The notes: a model not told the origin generated them from the letters alone. DNA of 64,000 bases from CAIQPS01 sp963843455 (GCA_963843455.1 CAWJKE010000007.1:434001-498000), one strand, 5' to 3'. Positions 8,760 to 17,777 are shown, numbered from the stretch's first letter. Numbers and translations are program-made.

Positions 8760-9620
8760 ATGACCATGAAGCTGTACATCCTCGACTGCGGCCAGATGTG
8801 GACCGAGCACGGGTTCCTGTGGCACTTCGGCACCTGCGACGCGACCGGTGAGGAATACAGGGAAGGACCCTTTGGCATCCGCAACATCCAGTTCTTCATC
8901 GACCATCCGAAGGCCAAGATCGTCTTCGACCTGGGCTTCACAAAAGAGTGGTTCGATCAGCTGGTCGGGTTCCCCCATCGCAAGGGCCCTGAGGGCTGGC
9001 ACCTGAAGCAGGCTCCCGACCAGAACCCTATCGCGCAACTGGCCAAGATCGGGGTCAAGCCCGAAGACGTGGACTATGTGATCATCTCCCATCTCATGAG
9101 CGAGCATGCCGGCTATTTGCCACGGTTCGCCAACACGAAGGCGAGGATCGTGGTGCAAGAGGCCGAGCAGGAGTACGCGACCCGGATAGGTACCCCGCGC
9201 CGCCCGGGAGACGAACCGGCAGTGGAGCAGTTCCACACCTGGATGTACGTGCGCAAGTACTTCGAGGTCGCGGGACTCGATTTCATGTATATCAACGGGG
9301 ATCACGCACTGCTCGGCAAGGACGTGGAGATACTCTCTCTGCCCGGCCACACGCCCGGATTCCAGAACGTCATGGTGAGGCTGCCCAAGACCGGCCCGGT
9401 CTTCCTGTCGGCCTGCGAACACCGTGGCATGTACTACGACATCCCGATCAACGGGTACGCCCCCGGGATCCCGCATGCCTTCACCTGGTCGGCCGCCGGC
9501 GAGCTGTGGAGCTTCAAGCGCGTGCGCGAGCTGGTTGAGAAGGAAGAAGGTCAGATCTTCTTTGGACACGACCAGGAGCAGTTCGAGACGTTGAAAGCGT
9601 GCCCGGAGTACTACGAGTAG
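8760..9620 (+). CDS. metallo-beta-lactamase-fold hydrolase with altered metal motif
   Basis: This 286-residue protein is of the metallo-beta-lactamase superfamily, closest in layout to the N-acyl homoserine lactonase group. The defining HxHxDH motif is changed to H111-L-M113-S-E115-H116, so the second His is Met and the Asp is Glu. Other ligands look present: His197 in LPGHTPG, Glu220 in SACEHRG where an Asp is usual, and His270 in FFGHD. A two-zinc site is unlikely to be standard; one metal, or a different metal, is more plausible. It lies between the Rid gene and the Mo-hydroxylase genes and is probably part of the same pathway, perhaps hydrolysing a lactone, lactam or ester intermediate. 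ATG at 8760 follows GGAGGAG. Confidence 0.8.
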   Translation: MTMKLYILDCGQMWTEHGFLWHFGTCDATGEEYREGPFGIRNIQFFIDHPKAKIVFDLGFTKEWFDQLVGFPHRKGPEGWHLKQAPDQNPIAQLAKIGVKPEDVDYVIISHLMSEHAGYLPRFANTKARIVVQEAEQEYATRIGTPRRPGDEPAVEQFHTWMYVRKYFEVAGLDFMYINGDHALLGKDVEILSLPGHTPGFQNVMVRLPKTGPVFLSACEHRGMYYDIPINGYAPGIPHAFTWSAAGELWSFKRVRELVEKEEGQIFFGHDQEQFETLKACPEYYE

Positions 9621-9628
9621 GGGAGAAC

Positions 9629-10528
9629 ATGCATCGGGTCCTGCTGCCCTTTGAATTTGCCGAGCCGGTCACGGTCGCGGAGGCGGTCGCGCTGGTGGAC
9701 GGCGACCGAGCCAGGGCGCTCGCCGGCGGGGTCGACTTGGTGCTCAGAATGCGTCTGCGCCAGATTCTTCCTGCCAAAGTGGTGAGTCTGCAAAAGATAC
9801 CGGGTCTAGATTACGTGCGCGTAGACGCCGACGCGCCCCCGCGGGGAGAAGGAGCGCTGCGGATCGGTGCGCTCGCCACTTTGCGGCAGGTCGAAACGGC
9901 TCCCACTGTTCGGCAGAGCTGGCCTTTGCTGGCCGAGGCTCTCGGCTCCATCGCATCGGTGCAGACCAAGGTGATGGGCACCGTGGTGGGCAACCTCTGC
10001 GTAGGCACGCCCGCGTCCGACGTCGCGCCGGCCTTGTATGCGCTTCGGGCCCGCGTGAGGATCGCGGGTGCTGAAGGCGAGCGCGAGATACCTGTTGAGC
10101 GATTCTTCGTGGATGCCGGGAAGACGGCAGTCGGTCCGCATGAGATCGTCATGGAGATCGTCGTGCCGGCGCCGGCCGCGGGCAGCGCCGGCGCCTTCCT
10201 CAAGCTCTCGAAGACCGCCGAGGACATCGCCAAGGTGAACGTAGCCGTGATGGTCACACTAGCCGGCGGCGTCTGCTCTTGGGCGAGCATCTCCGTGGGC
10301 TCGGCTGCGCCGACCCCGGTGGTTGCGGTGGCCGCGCAGCAGGCTCTCGTGGGGCAACCCCTCGGCCCCCAAGCCGTAGCCGATGCCGCCGATGCGGCGG
10401 CCCAAGCGGTCCGCCCGCTCTCCGATGTCCGTTCCACGGCGCGGTATCGGGAGCAGATGGTGCGGGTCTTGGTGAAGGACGCGCTCGAGCAGGCTGCGAC
10501 ACGCGCGGCCGCCCGCAAGGAGGGGTGA
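9629..10528 (+). CDS. molybdenum hydroxylase FAD-binding subunit (CoxM/XdhB type)
   Basis: This is the medium, FAD-binding subunit of a xanthine dehydrogenase/CO dehydrogenase-family molybdenum hydroxylase, about 299 residues. It passes electrons between the 2Fe-2S subunit and NAD or another acceptor. LAGGVDLVLRMRL matches the first FAD-binding loop. TVVGNLCVGTPASDVAPAL matches the second (usual form GNLxNxSPxxD, here slightly diverged). The C-terminal domain begins near GAFLKLSKTAEDIAKVNVAV. I chose ATG at 9629, with GGGGAGA at 9620-9626, rather than a longer frame that overlaps the preceding gene. The next gene starts in the stop codon (TGATG). Confidence 0.88.
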   Translation: MHRVLLPFEFAEPVTVAEAVALVDGDRARALAGGVDLVLRMRLRQILPAKVVSLQKIPGLDYVRVDADAPPRGEGALRIGALATLRQVETAPTVRQSWPLLAEALGSIASVQTKVMGTVVGNLCVGTPASDVAPALYALRARVRIAGAEGEREIPVERFFVDAGKTAVGPHEIVMEIVVPAPAAGSAGAFLKLSKTAEDIAKVNVAVMVTLAGGVCSWASISVGSAAPTPVVAVAAQQALVGQPLGPQAVADAADAAAQAVRPLSDVRSTARYREQMVRVLVKDALEQAATRAAARKEG

Positions 10529-11013
10529 TGGCTAAGGAGATCGCCACCTTTCTAGTGAACGGACGCGAGTACGACATCATCGTGGAACCGCACATGCTGC
10601 TCATCGACGTGCTGCGCGATGCCCTCGGACTGACCGGGACGAAATACGCCTGCGGTGCAGGCGACTGCGGCGCCTGCACCGTTCTCATCGACGGTAGGCC
10701 CTCTTTCTCGTGTCTGACCCTTGCGGTCACCGCCAGAGGCAAGAGCATCCTGACGATCGAAGGAGTCGCCGAGGGGAACGAGTTAGACCCTATCCAGCAG
10801 GCTTTTGTCGATAGGGGCGCCGTGCAATGCGGGTTCTGCACGCCCGGCATGATCCTGTCCGCCAAAGCGTTGCTCGACGAGAATCCCGAACCGACCCGCG
10901 ACGAGATCAAGACTGCTCTCGCAGGCAATCTCTGCAGGTGCACCGGCTATGTAAAGATCATCGACGCGGTCGAAGCGGCAGCCGGGGCGATGAGGAAGGG
11001 GGGTGCGCAATGA
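10528..11013 (+). CDS. molybdenum hydroxylase 2Fe-2S subunit (CoxS/XdhC type)
   Basis: This is the small, 161-residue iron-sulfur subunit of the three-part molybdenum hydroxylase. The N-terminal plant-ferredoxin-like domain holds one cluster (YACGAGDCGACTVL, plus the Cys in FSCLTL). The helical domain holds the second (CGFCTPGM and NLCRCTGYVKI). These clusters relay electrons from the molybdenum centre to FAD. ATG at 10528 overlaps the previous stop by one base and is preceded by AAGGAGGGG. The 3' end overlaps the Mo subunit by four bases. Tight spacing in the order FAD, Fe-S, Mo matches the CO dehydrogenase-type arrangement. Confidence 0.95.
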   Translation: MAKEIATFLVNGREYDIIVEPHMLLIDVLRDALGLTGTKYACGAGDCGACTVLIDGRPSFSCLTLAVTARGKSILTIEGVAEGNELDPIQQAFVDRGAVQCGFCTPGMILSAKALLDENPEPTRDEIKTALAGNLCRCTGYVKIIDAVEAAAGAMRKGGAQ

Positions 11014-13367
11014 CGGCGGACACCTCTTTGCGCATGGGTTTCTCTTCGGTCGGCAAGCGGCTGTCCCGCCCGGACGTGGCGGCGAAGGCCACGGGGGCGG
11101 CCCTCTACGGGGCCGACATCACGCTTCCGGGCATGCTCGTTGGGCGCATCCTGATGAGCCCCCACGCCCATGCGATGGTGCTGAGGATAGACTCCTCCAA
11201 GGCCGCGGCGCTCCCCGGGGTCGCGGCGGTCATCACCCATGACGACGTTCCCAAGCGCGGTTTTACCCGCTCGGTGATGGCCGAAGGTCTGCCGCCCTTT
11301 GCGTACGAGGGCGAGAATCAGGACCAGTTCATCCTGTCCGACAAGGCCCGGTACGTCGGGGACTGGATCGCCGCGGTCGCCGCGGTCGACGTCTACACCG
11401 CCGAACGGGCCCTCGACCTGATAGAGGTGGAGTACGAGGTACTGCCGGGGGTATTCGATCCCGAGGAGGCGCTCAGGCCTGGGGCTCCGGTCGTCCACGA
11501 GGGCTGGAGTTCCAACATAGCGGCTGTAATCGATCACCCCTTCAACCGGGGGGATCTCGAGGCCGCGCTGGCTGCTTCCACTCACGTCGTGCAATTCTCC
11601 GGGTGCAACTCCCGCCAAAAGCAGGCCCACATGGAGCCGGACGTGGCTATCGCCGCGTGGGACTCCTCGGGGAGGCTGACGGTGTGGTCGCCCTGCCAGA
11701 ACGCCCACCTGGCCAAGAAGGCGATGGGGCGGCGGGTCTTCGATATAGGCGAGGGAAACGTGCGCTGGATCACCCCGGCGGTGGGCGGCGGCTTCGGGGC
11801 CCGTCTGAGCTTCGGCGTGGAGCCGGTGGCGGCCATGCTGGCCAAGGTCTCTGGCAAACCGGTCAAAGTCATGGTGACCCGCGAGGAGGATTTCAGCGGC
11901 TGGAACAGCCGGACCGAGCAGCGCCAGACCATTCGGATCGGGGTGGATGAGGGCGGCACCATCAACGCCATCGAACAGAACGTTCTCTCCGACGCCGGGG
12001 CCTACTTCTCTCACAGCGGCACGATCAGCGCCGTGAACATGCAGTCGACGCTCGGCGTGCTGCGCTCGCCGGTGGTGCGCGGCAAGGCCACCATGGTCTA
12101 CACCAACAATCCGACTTCGAGCGGCATGAGGGGCTACGGCAATCCCGAGGGCTCGTTCATCTTGCAGCAGGCGGTCGATATGGCGGCCGAGAAGTGCGGG
12201 ATGGACCCGGTGGCCTTCCGCTTGAGGAATGCGAGGGGAGTGGGAGAGCCCAGCATGTGGGAGCCGCAGAACCTCACGAGCTGCGCGCTTCCCACCTGTA
12301 TCGAAAAGGGTGCCCAGGCCATCGGCTGGAGCGACAAGTGGAAGGGCTGGGGAGCGGAGAAGGAAGGCCGCTACCGGCGCGGAGTAGGAATGTCGATCAT
12401 GACCCACGCGAGCGGAGCCGGCGGGTTCTTGCTGGAGCACTCGACGGCGGTCATCAAACTCAACGAGGATGGCTCGGCCCAACTGACCGTGAGCCCCTGC
12501 GAAATGGGGCAAGGCATCCTGGGGGCGCTTTCGCAGATCGCCGCTGAGGCGATCGGCCTGCGTTATGAGGACATCCGGGTGGTGACGGGAGATACGGACG
12601 TTACCCTTTTTGACATCGGCACCCATGCCAGCCGCTCTACGTATGCGATTGGCAATGCGGTGCTCGACGCAGGCAACAAGGTCAGGGCCCTGATCCTCGA
12701 CCGAGCCGCGCGCCGGATGGACCTATCCCCCGAGGAGCTGTACGTGCGCGATGGCTGGGTCCACGCCAAGGCCGGCTCGGGAGCCACGGTCAGCGTGGCA
12801 GACATAGCGCACGAGGCGATCTACGACTACGGCACCGATGCTCAGCACATCACGGCTACGGGCAAGCACCAGAGCGTCATGCACTGCCCCAACTTCCAGG
12901 CGGGGTTCGCTGAGATCGAGGTGGACGTCCAGACGGGGGTTATCGACGTCCTTCGGCTCGTGATAGCGCACGATATCGGTAGGGCGATCAATCCGCTCAC
13001 CGTGGAGGGGTGCCTCGAGGGCGGCGCGGCTCAGGGCCTCGGCTACGCCCTCACCGAAGACCTCGAGATCGATAGGCGCACGGGAAAGGTGGTCAGCGAC
13101 AGCTTCGCCACCTACAAGATGCTCTCGACGCTCGACATGCCCGAGGTCGACGTCATCCTCGTCGAGGAGCCCGATTTCACCGGCCCCTTTGGAGCCAAGG
13201 GAGTCGGCGAGACCGGGATCACCAACGTAGCGCCTTCCATCGCCAACGCTCTGTACGACGCGGTCGGGATCAGAGTCCACACGTTGCCCATAACCCCCGA
13301 GAAGGTCCTCGACGCCCTCGAGGCGCGGCGGGCTTCGGAGGCGGGCCCGGGCGGATCGGCCACGTGA
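11010..13367 (+). CDS. molybdenum hydroxylase large, molybdopterin-binding subunit
   Basis: This is the 785-residue catalytic subunit of a xanthine dehydrogenase-family enzyme. The N-terminal domain shows RPDVAAKATGAALYGADI. Cofactor-contacting loops are visible as VGGGFGARL, SGMRGYGNPEGSF and PCEMGQGILGAL. The C-terminal GAKGVGETG carries the Glu expected to act as catalytic base. Such enzymes hydroxylate purines, nicotinate, other aromatic heterocycles or aldehydes with water as oxygen source, so they work without oxygen. RGYGNPEG replaces the RGFGxPQ seen in classical xanthine dehydrogenases, and the CO dehydrogenase active-site motif is absent, so the substrate cannot be assigned. It overlaps the 2Fe-2S gene by four bases (ATGA). 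Confidence 0.93.
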   Translation: MTADTSLRMGFSSVGKRLSRPDVAAKATGAALYGADITLPGMLVGRILMSPHAHAMVLRIDSSKAAALPGVAAVITHDDVPKRGFTRSVMAEGLPPFAYEGENQDQFILSDKARYVGDWIAAVAAVDVYTAERALDLIEVEYEVLPGVFDPEEALRPGAPVVHEGWSSNIAAVIDHPFNRGDLEAALAASTHVVQFSGCNSRQKQAHMEPDVAIAAWDSSGRLTVWSPCQNAHLAKKAMGRRVFDIGEGNVRWITPAVGGGFGARLSFGVEPVAAMLAKVSGKPVKVMVTREEDFSGWNSRTEQRQTIRIGVDEGGTINAIEQNVLSDAGAYFSHSGTISAVNMQSTLGVLRSPVVRGKATMVYTNNPTSSGMRGYGNPEGSFILQQAVDMAAEKCGMDPVAFRLRNARGVGEPSMWEPQNLTSCALPTCIEKGAQAIGWSDKWKGWGAEKEGRYRRGVGMSIMTHASGAGGFLLEHSTAVIKLNEDGSAQLTVSPCEMGQGILGALSQIAAEAIGLRYEDIRVVTGDTDVTLFDIGTHASRSTYAIGNAVLDAGNKVRALILDRAARRMDLSPEELYVRDGWVHAKAGSGATVSVADIAHEAIYDYGTDAQHITATGKHQSVMHCPNFQAGFAEIEVDVQTGVIDVLRLVIAHDIGRAINPLTVEGCLEGGAAQGLGYALTEDLEIDRRTGKVVSDSFATYKMLSTLDMPEVDVILVEEPDFTGPFGAKGVGETGITNVAPSIANALYDAVGIRVHTLPITPEKVLDALEARRASEAGPGGSAT

Positions 13368-13437
13368 CGCACCCAGCGGGGAGAAACCTGTACGCTATGC
13401 GGAGGACAGCGGCAAAGGCTGATGCGGGAGGAGGGCC

Positions 13438-14151
13438 ATGACCGATCGAGAGAGCGCCGAAGTAAGGGAGCGACGGACGACGACCCTTCAGGCGAGACCC
13501 GAGCCGGTCCCGATAGAGCTTAGCCGTACCGCGGTCATCGTCGTCGATATGCAGAACGCCTTCGTCAGCAAAGGCGGCATGTTCGACGAAGCGGGTTACG
13601 ACCTATCAGGCGCGTCTGCCTGCGTCGCCAACAACGCCCGACTGTTGCCGGCATTGCGGGCGGCAGGGGTCAAAGTGGTCTACCTCAAGATGAGCTACAA
13701 CCAGGACTACTCCGACTCGGGCGGACCGGAGTCGCCCAACTGGCACAAGGAGCTGGGGCTGCTTCTCATGAAAGCTCGGCCTGAGAACTGGGGCAGGTAC
13801 GTCACAGAGGGCACCTGGGACGAAGAAGTGGTGGAGCAGATCGCACCTCAGGCCGGTGACGTCGTGGTGCGCAAGCAGCGCTACTCGGGCTTCGCCGGCA
13901 CCAACCTCGACATGATCCTCAAGACCCATGGGATCCGCTACTGCCTCTACACGGGGGTGGCAACGAACGTCTGCGTCGAGACCACGCTACGGGACGGCTA
14001 TCTGCTCGACTACTGGCCGATACTGGTGGCCGACGCGTGCAACAATTCGGGGCCGGACCACAACCGGCTGGCGACCGAGTGGAACGTGGAGCATGCGTTC
14101 GGGTGGGTGACTTCCACCGACGATGTCTTGAGGGCGCTGCCCACCGGATAG
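13438..14151 (+). CDS. isochorismatase-family cysteine amidohydrolase, RutB (ureidoacrylate hydrolase)-like
   Basis: This is a 237-residue cysteine hydrolase of the isochorismatase/RutB group. The catalytic triad is clear: Asp37 in VVDMQNAF, Lys146 in VRKQRYSGF and Cys179 in ATNVCVETTLRD. As I recall E. coli RutB (Asp24, Lys133, Cys166), the spacing is identical (109 and 33 residues). Segments such as TTLQARPEP, GGPESPNWHKE and TGVATNVCVE are also RutB-like. RutB removes carbamate from ureidoacrylate; relatives act on N-carbamoylsarcosine and similar ureido acids. Placement after ring-opening and Mo-hydroxylase genes supports a ureido-acid substrate. No RutA is present. ATG at 13438 follows GGAGGAGGG. 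Confidence 0.85.
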   Translation: MTDRESAEVRERRTTTLQARPEPVPIELSRTAVIVVDMQNAFVSKGGMFDEAGYDLSGASACVANNARLLPALRAAGVKVVYLKMSYNQDYSDSGGPESPNWHKELGLLLMKARPENWGRYVTEGTWDEEVVEQIAPQAGDVVVRKQRYSGFAGTNLDMILKTHGIRYCLYTGVATNVCVETTLRDGYLLDYWPILVADACNNSGPDHNRLATEWNVEHAFGWVTSTDDVLRALPTG

Positions 14152-14220
14152 CCCTCGTGGCGAGCGTCGGGACGGTGTCCCGGCGGAGTATTGAGCACCG
14201 TGGGAAAGGAGAGGGCGACC

Positions 14221-14505
14221 ATGCCGTACGTAATGATCCAGCATAACGTGGCGAGCTACGAGAGGTTCGAGCCCGTGTTCCAAGACGACGAGGCCCGCAG
14301 GGAGCGGAGCGGCTCGAAGGGCGGCAGGCTCTATCGGAACGTTGCGGACCCCAACAACATCATCGCGATCTTCGAATGGGATACGGTCGAACGAGCGCGG
14401 GCTTTTGCGGGTTCCTATGAACTGAAAGAAGCCGTCGAGTGGGCGGGAGATGCGACACCTCCCAGGGCCATCGTGATCGAAGAGTTCCTACGCTCGAGCG
14501 CATAG
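14221..14505 (+). CDS. small dimeric alpha/beta-barrel (antibiotic monooxygenase/cyclase-like) protein
   Basis: This 94-residue protein has the layout of the dimeric alpha/beta-barrel group: MPYVMIQHNVASYERFEPVF, then a strand-loop (GGRLYRNVADPNN), then IIAIFEWDTVERARAF. Members include small monooxygenases, cyclases and stress proteins. No catalytic residues can be assigned. I chose ATG at 14221 because AAAGGAGAGGG precedes it; an upstream in-frame start adds ten unmatched residues. It lies between the RutB-like gene and a short DUF5661-like gene, about 70 bases after the former, and probably belongs to the same transcript. Confidence 0.65.
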   Translation: MPYVMIQHNVASYERFEPVFQDDEARRERSGSKGGRLYRNVADPNNIIAIFEWDTVERARAFAGSYELKEAVEWAGDATPPRAIVIEEFLRSSA

Positions 14506-14533
14506 TTCCAATAACGAAGAGGGGGGAGAAACG

Positions 14534-14815
14534 ATGAGTGGTGCGAGTCGCTTCACTCTCGACGACGCCCGGATGGTCGGCGATCGTCTGGGCGTCGACT
14601 GGAAGAGCATCGCTGTCGAGCAGTTCCTCATGGGGATGGAAGTGGAACTTGAACATGGAGCTGACGATCCGGAGACCAACGTGACCGGCGACGACATGCT
14701 GCTCACCGGCAAGATCGCCTGGGCCCACCTGAAGGAATTCCCGGACTACTACGACCGGTTGGAGCGCATGGAAGAAGAAGCCGACGCCTACTGGGACGCC
14801 CAGACGGCCGGATAG
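14534..14815 (+). CDS. DUF5661-like small protein
   Basis: This is a 93-residue acidic protein without membrane segments or cysteines. FTLDDARMVGDRLGVDWKSI, VEQFLMGMEVELEHG and GKIAWAHLKEFPDYYDRL match, from memory, the DUF5661 pattern, a family of unknown function. The conserved EHG, AHL and DYY clusters (His, Glu, Asp, Tyr) suggest a helical fold, possibly metal-binding; that is inference only. GGGGGGAGAAACG precedes the ATG. It ends nine bases before the aldolase gene, so it is likely cotranscribed with the aldolase. Confidence 0.65.
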   Translation: MSGASRFTLDDARMVGDRLGVDWKSIAVEQFLMGMEVELEHGADDPETNVTGDDMLLTGKIAWAHLKEFPDYYDRLERMEEEADAYWDAQTAG

Positions 14816-14824
14816 GAGCGGGCG

Positions 14825-15775
14825 ATGATCGTGACCACCAAGGAGCTCTTCAAGGTCGCCTACGGCAGATTCGCGGTAGGGGCGTACAACATCAACAACA
14901 TGGAACAGACCCTGGGCCTGTTCCGGGGGAACATCGATTCCCGGGCTCCCTTCATCATCCAGATATCCAAAGGCGCCCGCTCCTACGCCGACAAGCGCAT
15001 GCTCGAGGCCATGATCAAGGCCGCCGACCAAATCTTCCCCGAGGCCGTCTTTGCTGTGCACCTGGACCACGGCGATCTGCCGACCGCGCTCGATTGCATC
15101 GAGAGTGGCTTTTACTCCTCGGTAATGATCGACGCCTCGGGGGAGCCGCTGGAAGAGAACATCCGCATCACCCGGCAGGTGGTGCAGGCCGCGCACTCTC
15201 GAGGCATCTCGGTGGAAGCCGAACTGGGCCAACTCGGCGGGGTAGAGGAGCATGTGCAGGTGGAAGAGAAGAACGCCCATCTCACCGACCCGGCCGAGGC
15301 GGAGATCTTCGTGCGGGAGTCAGGCTGCGACAGTCTTGCCGTGGCCATCGGGACGAGCCACGGCGCGTACAAGTTCGCGGGCCATCAAGGGCTGCACCTG
15401 GATGTCGCAGCGGAGATCCAGAAACGGCTGCCCGGCTTTCCTCTGGTGATGCACGGCTCGTCCTCGGTCCCGCTAGAGGAAGTGGCGCGCATCAACGCGG
15501 CCGGAGGCGCTTTGAAGGGAGCCAAGGGCGTCGACGAGAACGAGTTCGCCCGGGCCGTGCCCCTGGGGGTGACCAAGGTGAACATCGACACCGACGGCCG
15601 TCTGGTGTGGACCCGAGTACACAGAGAGTTCTTCCGCGACCATCCCGAGAAGTTCGACTTGCGCGACCCGGGCAAGATCTTCATGGCCGAGTACGCGGCG
15701 TTCATCGCCCACAAGAACGAGAAGCTACAGTCCGCCGGCACACTGGACACAGTCCGGGAGGCCGCAGCGCGGTAG
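14825..15775 (+). CDS. fba: class II (zinc-dependent) fructose-bisphosphate/ketose-bisphosphate aldolase
   Basis: This is a 316-residue class II aldolase that cleaves or forms fructose 1,6-bisphosphate, or a related ketose bisphosphate, in the cytoplasm. Family features in order: VGAYNINNMEQ, HLDHG (metal His), EAELGQLGGVEE, GTSHGAYKF (metal His), HGSSSVP (metal His), and GVTKVNIDTDGR for phosphate binding. It starts at ATG 14825 after GGAGCGGGCG. With PEP carboxykinase downstream it points to a gluconeogenic direction: carbon from C3/C4 catabolic products into hexose phosphates. A tagatose- or other ketose-specific enzyme cannot be excluded. Confidence 0.9.
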   Translation: MIVTTKELFKVAYGRFAVGAYNINNMEQTLGLFRGNIDSRAPFIIQISKGARSYADKRMLEAMIKAADQIFPEAVFAVHLDHGDLPTALDCIESGFYSSVMIDASGEPLEENIRITRQVVQAAHSRGISVEAELGQLGGVEEHVQVEEKNAHLTDPAEAEIFVRESGCDSLAVAIGTSHGAYKFAGHQGLHLDVAAEIQKRLPGFPLVMHGSSSVPLEEVARINAAGGALKGAKGVDENEFARAVPLGVTKVNIDTDGRLVWTRVHREFFRDHPEKFDLRDPGKIFMAEYAAFIAHKNEKLQSAGTLDTVREAAAR

Positions 15776-15965
15776 GCTACCGCGACGCAGTGCCCGGGGA
15801 TACATGGTATTTTTTGTCACTGGCAGCCTGCGCGGGCTGATGGAGAGGGTCCACCATCCGCGCGGGGAGGCCGGTCGCGAGACTGAGGGCAGCCCGCGCC
15901 GGCCTTATGTGTTTGAGGACTTGACGACAGACTCGCGACCGTTCACCGCGAGGGAAGGAGACAGG

Positions 15966-17777
15966 ATGGCGGCTGCGCTTGACGCGCTCTCTCAGCACGG
16001 AGAGCTGCTTGCTTGGCTTAGGGATGTGGTCGAACTTTGCCGGCCGGACAACGTGTACACGTGTGACGGGTCCGAAGAGGAATACCGGTACATGTGCGAC
16101 CTGCTGGTCAAGCAGGGGACGTTCACGCCGCTGAACAGCACGCTCAGGCCCGACAGCTTCCTGGCTCGCTCTCACCCGAGCGACGTAGCCCGGGTGGAGG
16201 ACCGTACCTTCATCAGCACCACCGATATGATCGAGGCAGGCCCGACGAACAACTGGGTGCCGCCGCAGCAGATGAAGCTCAAGATGGCCCGCATCTTCCA
16301 GGGGTGCATGGAAGGCCGGACCATGTACATCATCCCGTTCTCCATGGGGCCCGTCGGCTCGCCGTTCTCCAAGATCGGTATCGAGGTGACCGACTCGCCG
16401 TACGTGGTGGTCAACATGACGATCATGACTCGGGTGGGACTTCCGGTTCTCGAAGCGCTCGGCACCTGTGGCGAGTTCATTCCCTGTCTGCACTCGGTGG
16501 GTGCTCCGCTGACACCGTTCCAGGGTGACGTGCCCTGGCCGTGCGAGCGCGACCCCAAACACAAGTACATCGTCCACTTCCCCGAAGATCCTTCTATCTG
16601 GTCGTACGGGTCGGGTTACGGCGGTAACGCCCTCCTGGGCAAGAAATGCCTGGCACTGCGCATCGCCTCGTCCATGGCGCGCAAGGAGGGGTGGCTGGCC
16701 GAGCATATGCTCATCCTGGGGCTCACCTCGCCCGAGGGCAAGACCCACTACATCGCCGGAGCCTTCCCGAGCGCCTGCGGCAAGACCAACCTCGCCATGA
16801 TGAAGCCGACGCTTCCCGGCTGGACGGTCACCTGTGTCGGTGACGACATCGCCTGGATGCGCCTGGGTGAAGACGGCAGGCTCTGGGCCATGAACCCCGA
16901 GACCGGGTTCTTCGGGGTCGCTCCGGGGACGTCCTACCAGTCAAACCCGAACGCCATGGACAGCGCCACCGCGAACACCATCTTCACCAACACCGGCCTC
17001 ACCGATGACGGGGATGTATGGTGGGAAGACATGGGGGTCGCGGCGCCGCCTCACCTCATCGACTGGGAGGGCAACGACTGGACCCCCGAGTCGGGGACCA
17101 AAGCAGCTCATCCCAACTCCCGCTTCACCGCTCCGGCGCGGCAGTGCCCGGTCATCGACCCCAAATGGCAAGACCCCACCGGTGTTCCCATCTCAGCCTT
17201 TCTGTTCGGCGGACGGCGTGCCGCCACCATCCCACTGGTGAACCAGTCCTTCGATTGGGAGCACGGCGTGTTCATGGGATCGGCTGCCGGCTCCGAGACC
17301 ACGGCGGCCAACCTCAGCAAGACCGGAGTGCTCCGACACGACCCCTTCGCCATGCTGCCGTTCTGCGGATACAACATGGGTGACTACTTCGCCCACTGGC
17401 TCTCGTTCGCCCAGCGCACCGACGCGGCCAAGCTGCCCAAGGTCTTCTTCGTCAACTGGTTCCGCAAGGACGACGAAGGGCACTTCCTATGGCCCGGGTA
17501 CGGCGAGAACAGCCGCGTTCTCAAATGGATCTTCGAGCGGGTCGAAGGCGGCGGCGAAGCGGTGGAGACGCCTATCGGCTATCTCCCCACCGCCGGCGCG
17601 CTCGACCTCTCCGGTCTGGATCTCCCGGAAGAGAGCATCGACGAACTGCTCGCTGTGGACCGAGTGGGCTGGAGGCAGGAAGCCGACGGCCTGGCGAAGT
17701 ACTACGACGAGTTCGGGGACAGGCTGCCGGCCGAACTTCGTAGGCAACTGGCTGCTCTCAAAGAACGTCTCGGCTAG
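15966..17777 (+). CDS. pckG: phosphoenolpyruvate carboxykinase (GTP)
   Basis: This is a GTP-type PEP carboxykinase of 603 residues, the usual family length. It interconverts oxaloacetate and PEP and commits carbon to gluconeogenesis. The GTP-enzyme P-loop FPSACGKTNLAM lies near residues 266-277, with the second kinase motif GDDIAWM downstream. RPDNVYTCDGSEEEY near the N-terminus and GFFGVAPGTS are also typical. I chose ATG at 15966, preceded by GGGAAGGAGACAGG, over an earlier in-frame ATG at 15804 that would add 54 unconserved residues. The 190-base gap after the aldolase gene shows no promoter I would trust. A class I/II aminotransferase follows 23 bases later. Confidence 0.97.
   Translation: MAAALDALSQHGELLAWLRDVVELCRPDNVYTCDGSEEEYRYMCDLLVKQGTFTPLNSTLRPDSFLARSHPSDVARVEDRTFISTTDMIEAGPTNNWVPPQQMKLKMARIFQGCMEGRTMYIIPFSMGPVGSPFSKIGIEVTDSPYVVVNMTIMTRVGLPVLEALGTCGEFIPCLHSVGAPLTPFQGDVPWPCERDPKHKYIVHFPEDPSIWSYGSGYGGNALLGKKCLALRIASSMARKEGWLAEHMLILGLTSPEGKTHYIAGAFPSACGKTNLAMMKPTLPGWTVTCVGDDIAWMRLGEDGRLWAMNPETGFFGVAPGTSYQSNPNAMDSATANTIFTNTGLTDDGDVWWEDMGVAAPPHLIDWEGNDWTPESGTKAAHPNSRFTAPARQCPVIDPKWQDPTGVPISAFLFGGRRAATIPLVNQSFDWEHGVFMGSAAGSETTAANLSKTGVLRHDPFAMLPFCGYNMGDYFAHWLSFAQRTDAAKLPKVFFVNWFRKDDEGHFLWPGYGENSRVLKWIFERVEGGGEAVETPIGYLPTAGALDLSGLDLPEESIDELLAVDRVGWRQEADGLAKYYDEFGDRLPAELRRQLAALKERLG

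Noticed and set aside
10947..12626. 559-codon minus-strand frame opposite the Mo subunit
   Set aside because: Shadow of the real gene, no motif, and no ribosome site at its start.
2282..14151. A pyrimidine Rut operon (nitroreductase, flavin reductase, Rid and RutB-like genes)
   Set aside because: No RutA monooxygenase, RutD or RutG is present. The nitroreductase and flavin reductase are not close to RutE and RutF, and the genes are separated by HyuAB and the Mo hydroxylase.
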